Assembly (NCBI GenBank): GCA_963693005.1
Contig: OY843696.1
Location: 1 to 16,877 of the forward strand
DNA length: 16,877 nucleotides
From: Bodonicaedibacter sp963693005
Lineage (GTDB): Bacteria > Pseudomonadota > Alphaproteobacteria > UBA6184
Direction of reading: 5' to 3'
Part shown: positions 14,011 to 16,877 of the stretch, piece by piece
Layout of the letters: each line of letters starts with the position of its first letter
How positions within the stretch are numbered: position 1 is the stretch's first letter
Made by a program: the position numbers and the translations under genes
Notes under the pieces: model-generated
Told to the model about the DNA's origin: nothing
Databases searched by the model: none
The model's input: only the letters and a program-made list of their open reading frames with translations

Positions 14011-15048
14011 CCTGCGCATCAAGATCCGAGCTCCCCACCAGGAAGCTGGCATGAACTTCACAGACATCGCCAAAAAAGTCGGATTTTCGCGATGTCTGTG
14101 AAGTTCATGCCAGCTTCCTGGTGGAGAGCTCGGATCTTGACCCCTCCGTCCCCCGTCGCTCTCTGGGCCGGAAAGCGCCGCAAGGGCGTCCACAAGGCCC
14201 CGAAGCTCTCCCCAGAAGCCCGCCAAAACATCAAGGCCCGGCGCGCTCTGCTCCGCAGCTTGGCCACCAAGACCAACGAACGCGGCCGGCGTCTCTTCGG
14301 ATCGACCTTTGAGCTCCAGCAGGAGCTGCTCCGCCAGGGCTTCACGGTCCACCGCTCCACAGTCCATCGCGACCTGAACATCCTGGGGTTCAACTGCCGG
14401 GTCCGGCCCCGTGTGCCGACGGTGTACGAGGGTGACAAGGAGAAGCGCCTCGAGTTTGCGCGCCGTCACGTCCACACCGATCCCGGCCTCCTGATCTTCA
14501 GCGACGAGAAGATGTGGACCACCAACGACCACGGCCACCGCACAGAGTGGAACCCCGACGGCGTGAAGCCCTCCCGGCGCGAGTTCGCGCGCTTCCCGAA
14601 GGGCCGCGTCATGGTTTGGGGTGCGATCGGGATCAACTTCCGCCACTTGGTGATCGTCGCGCCCGGCACGACCCTGAACGCGGACGGGTGCATCCGTCGC
14701 TGCCTGTCCGGGAAGCTGGTGAACCACGTTGTGGGCAACGGCCTGACCTTCCAGCAGGATGGTGCCCGCATCCACACCTGCACTCGCACCACGGCCTACC
14801 TGAACCGCCAGGGCGTGAACGTCCTGGCTCCCTGGCCTCCGCGGTCGCCCTGCCTGAACCCGATCGAGTCCCTGTGGGCCTACCTCAACCGCCGCGTGTC
14901 CACGCACGCCCCGGCCTCCACGGACGAGCTCATCGCCGCCATCCACGCCGAATGGGACGCCATGCCAACGGACATGGTGAACCGCTTCGTCCGCAACTTC
15001 ACCACCCAGTGCCAGGCGGTGGTGGACGCGGGCGGAGACCATGTTTGA
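14011..15048 (+). CDS. Tc1/mariner-type transposase, copy 1
   Basis: A DDE transposase for cut-and-paste transposition. The main ORF runs from the ATG at 14092 to TGA at 15048 (318 residues). Catalytic motifs are FSDEKMW (first Asp), FQQDGARIH (second Asp) and SPCLNPIESLW (Glu). I count 35 residues between the second Asp and the Glu, where Tc1 proper has 34. A helix-turn-helix lies at ELLRQGFTVHRSTVHRDLN. The first N-terminal HTH (LRIKIRAPHQEAGMNFTDIA) is encoded at 14011-14090 in another frame, ends in a stop, and is repeated inverted as a hairpin, so the ATG at 14092 lies inside the right arm. The catalytic core looks intact, but DNA binding is probably impaired. Upstream sequence differs from copy 2, so this copy is 5' truncated. 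Confidence 0.85.
   Translation, partial: PAHQDPSSPPGSWHELHRHRQKSRIFAMSVKFMPASWWRARILTPPSPVALWAGKRRKGVHKAPKLSPEARQNIKARRALLRSLATKTNERGRRLFGSTFELQQELLRQGFTVHRSTVHRDLNILGFNCRVRPRVPTVYEGDKEKRLEFARRHVHTDPGLLIFSDEKMWTTNDHGHRTEWNPDGVKPSRREFARFPKGRVMVWGAIGINFRHLVIVAPGTTLNADGCIRRCLSGKLVNHVVGNGLTFQQDGARIHTCTRTTAYLNRQGVNVLAPWPPRSPCLNPIESLWAYLNRRVSTHAPASTDELIAAIHAEWDAMPTDMVNRFVRNFTTQCQAVVDAGGDHV
14021..14138. repeat. hairpin: 50-bp inverted repeat with 18-nt loop (Tc1 copy 1)
   Basis: Left arm 14021-14070 and right arm 14089-14138 are reverse complements with one mismatch. The left arm encodes part of the transposase HTH. The same structure is at 16094-16211 in copy 2. Confidence 0.95.
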
Positions 15049-15185
15049 GGTCCCCCCCCCTCCTTCCTATCTTTTTCACTCTGTTCAATCCTTCCCTCCA
15101 CCCGCGAATGTCCCCACGGAAAAAGAACGACCGAACTGGTGAAAAGTGTGTCCAAAATTGGTGTTTTGATGCAGAAAACTCACAA
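15049..15185. other. Tc1 copy 1 downstream sequence
   Basis: The transposase stop is followed by a C-rich run and a pyrimidine-rich stretch. A TIR-like GAAAAGTGTGTCCAAAATTGG region is at about 15140-15160. I could not find its inverted partner upstream of copy 2, so the element's ends are not established. Confidence 0.35.
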
Positions 15186-15754
15186 ATGGGCCGTCCTGGC
15201 CTCTCCGAGGGCAAAGAAAACGCGATTATGACTGAAATCACGGTAGATCCAGCCGCACATGCCAGCACAATCGTCAAGAGACTCCGGGCCAAAGAGACTC
15301 CGGGTCAGAGTCCTCCGTCGTCAATGTCGTCAAAAACAAGAAGCAAATCGAGCGCAAACTCGTGAACCGAGCAGTCTTCCTCCTTGCCTGTGCCCATCCG
15401 ATCACCAAGACCAAGAACACGGGTGTAAAACTGCCCTCCGCTAACCAAATCAAGCAGTTCGCATGCCCTTCTCCTGATTCTTTCATGTTTGACCAAGTTC
15501 GGGACCTAAATGTTCGAAAAATACAGCGTTCCTTGAAAGTCGTTGCGGCCGACGTGCGCATCCGAGATGTTACCATCGGAAGGGCAGAAGTGATGCGTGC
15601 GGCCCTTGACGTCGACTATGGGAAGGAAATCTCGTTCGTTTTCCGCGATGAAAAGGGCAAACTTGTGGACATGCACGGTGAGTACCTGAAAAACCGTTTT
15701 AAGGGCGTTATCCTCAGGCAGCTCTTGAGTTTGACGCCCCTCGATCTCACATAA
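15186..15754 (+). pseudogene. hypothetical protein, frameshifted
   Basis: The ATG at 15186 opens MGRPGLSEGKENAIMTEITV and reads to RLRAKETPG near 15305. Coding then shifts to another frame (SGSESSVVNVVKNKKQIERK) and continues through LVNRAVFLLACAHPITKTK, DSFMFDQVRDLNVRKIQRSL and ISFVFRDEKGKLVDMHGEYL to TAA at 15754. The shift lies in an imperfect tandem duplication of AGAGACTCCGGG near 15278-15305. That suggests a recent small duplication broke a gene of about 185 residues. I recognise no family. Position between two Tc1 copies in the same orientation suggests flanking or captured DNA. Codon-like texture and length support it as a former gene. Confidence 0.4.
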
Positions 15755-16042
15755 ACTCTAGGAACTCGCCGGGAGCAGAAAATATATTTTTTGGCCCTGT
15801 CGGGCCCCGAACGGGGTCGGCCAAAATCTTGGAATGTCGCAAATTTAAGACTGCTCAGGGTCGACGAAATTTCGCGTTTGCCCCCTCGTCTTTTTCCCTC
15901 CCTTCACGCTCGATCCCCGAATTTCCGTTAGATTTGGCTCGATAGACCCCCTCTTGACCATAGACCCTTTAAAAAACGACTCGAAAAAACAGCATTTGAT
16001 GAGCGGCAGGTTTTGAAATGTGTAAACTTAATTTTGCGACAC
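15755..16042. other. AT-richer non-coding region with stem-loop
   Basis: No coding potential is seen. It is less GC-rich than the rest, with A and T runs near 15970-15990. It contains the stem-loop at 15789-15826 and leads to the ATG of Tc1 copy 2, so it may hold that element's 5' end or promoter. No TIR was identified. Confidence 0.45.
15789..15826. repeat. nested stem-loop TTTTGGCC...GGCCAAAA
   Basis: The outer arms TTTTGGCC (15789-15796) and GGCCAAAA (15819-15826) are perfect complements. Inside, CCCC-GAAC-GGGG (15805-15816) forms a second stem. A run of T precedes the structure. Role unknown. Confidence 0.7.
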
Positions 16043-16877
16043 ATGACGCAGCCTCCACCATCCACGTCCCGCGTTTCCCACGACCTGCGCATCAAGATCC
16101 GAGCTCCCCACCAGGAAGCTGGCATGAACTTCACAGACATCGCCAAAAAAGTCGGATTTTCGCGATGTCTGTGAAGTTCATGCCAGCTTCCTGGTGGAGA
16201 GCTCGGATCTTGACCCCTCCGTCCCCCGTCGCTCTCTGGGCCGGAAAGCGCCGCAAGGGCGTCCACAAGGCTCCGAAGCTCGCCAAAACATCAAGGCCCG
16301 GCGCGCTCTGCTCCGCAGCTTGGCCACCAAGACCAACGAACGCGGCCGGCGTCTCTTCGGATCGACCTTTGAGCTCCAGCAGGAGCTGCTCCGCCAGGGC
16401 TTCACGGTCCACCGCTCCACAGTCCATCGCGACCTGAACATCCTGGGGTTCAACTGCCGGGTCCGGCCCCGTGTGCCGACGGTGTACGAGGGTGACAAGG
16501 AGAAGCGCCTCGAGTTTGCGCGCCGTCACGTCCACACCGATCCCGGCCTCCTGATCTTCAGCGACGGGAAGATGTGGACCACCAACGACCACGGCCACCG
16601 CACAGAGTGGAACCCCGACGGCGTGAAGCCCTCCCGGCGCGAGTTCGCGCGCTTCCCGAAGGGCCGCGTCATGGTTTGGGGTGCGATCGGGATCAACTTC
16701 CGCCACTTGGTGATCGTCGCGCCCGGCACGACCCTGAACGCGGACGGGTGCATCCGTCGCTGCCTGTCCGGGAAGCTGGTGAACCACGTTGTGGGCAACG
16801 GCCTGACCTTCCAGCAGGATGGTGCCCGCATCCACACCTGCACTCGCACCACGGCCTACCTGAACCGCCAGGGCGTG
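16043..16877 (+). pseudogene. Tc1/mariner-type transposase, copy 2 (runs off window)
   Basis: The ATG at 16043 gives what looks like the native N-terminus: MTQPPPSTSRVSHDLRIKIR, then PHQEAGMNFTDIAKKVGFSR, reaching a stop at 16172-16174 inside the hairpin. From the hairpin on, the sequence is nearly identical to copy 1. It has lost 13 bp near 16280 (AAGCTCGCC where copy 1 has CTCCCCAGAAGCC inserted), which shifts the frame. It also has GGG for GAG beside the first catalytic Asp (FSDGKMW). It is therefore inactive. It is cut by the window end before the catalytic Glu. High identity between copies implies recent amplification or a local duplication of about 2.07 kb. Confidence 0.8.
16094..16211. 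repeat. hairpin: 50-bp inverted repeat with 18-nt loop (Tc1 copy 2)
   Basis: Left arm 16094-16143 and right arm 16162-16211, with the same loop as copy 1. Its presence in both copies means it predates their separation. Confidence 0.95.

Noticed and set aside
13801..15042. Minus-strand frame of 413 codons
   Set aside because: It is antisense to the Tc1 transposase, which has clear catalytic motifs on the plus strand.

Overview
The window reads as nuclear DNA of a euglenozoan protist, either a diplonemid or a free-living kinetoplastid. The strongest clue is a stretch near 4397-4431 (minus strand) whose 3' 19 nt, CAGTTTCTGTACTTTATTG, match the conserved end of the kinetoplastid/diplonemid spliced-leader (SL) exon. 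The mobile elements fit this: VIPER/DIRS-like tyrosine-recombinase retrotransposons, a non-LTR retrotransposon with a restriction-like endonuclease (RLE), and a Tc1/mariner transposon. The DNA is GC-rich by eye, uses the standard code, has no bacterial operon signals, and almost all of it is mobile-element sequence. The species assignment is inference.

Layout. 1-2956 (minus): a YR retroelement of family 1, with a gag-like ORF, then a tyrosine recombinase in the same frame after one UGA, then an overlapping third open frame running off the window start. 2946-3340 (plus): a decayed reverse transcriptase (RT) fragment of family 2, fused head-to-head to the gag end. 3595-4678: a segment of different texture, bounded by 21-bp direct repeats, with one minus-strand hypothetical gene and a duplicated 5' leader. 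One leader copy is preceded by a genomic AG and the other by the SL sequence, which looks like a genomic relic of trans-splicing plus reverse transcription. 4676-5674 (plus): a family-2 recombinase gene interrupted by a 318-bp interspersed repeat. 5763-9622 (minus): an RLE-type non-LTR element in the order RNase H - RT - zinc knuckle - RLE - (AAC)n tail, with two frameshifts. 9577-10574 (minus): an unrecognised protein split by a frameshift. 10592-13882 (minus overall): a second family-2 element with RT, a second copy of the interspersed repeat, the YR domain, and an upstream ORF. Its recombinase N-terminal coding region is cut into two blocks that are each inverted in place. 14011-15048 and 16043-16877 (plus): two nearly identical Tc1/mariner copies, both carrying the same 50-bp-arm hairpin inside the transposase N-terminus. 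15186-15754 is a small unrecognised gene between them.

How the parts relate. Nothing here works as a cellular pathway. The window is a nested transposon cluster in which elements interrupt, invert and truncate each other. Copies of the same gene in different arrangements (family-2 YR at 4676-5674 versus 11875-13322; family-2 RT at 2946-3340 versus 10592-11109) allow breakpoints to be read to the base. The most interesting signals are the SL/leader duplication, the individually inverted gene blocks, the in-frame UGA between gag and YR, the RNase H-first RLE element, and the shared hairpin in the Tc1 copies.
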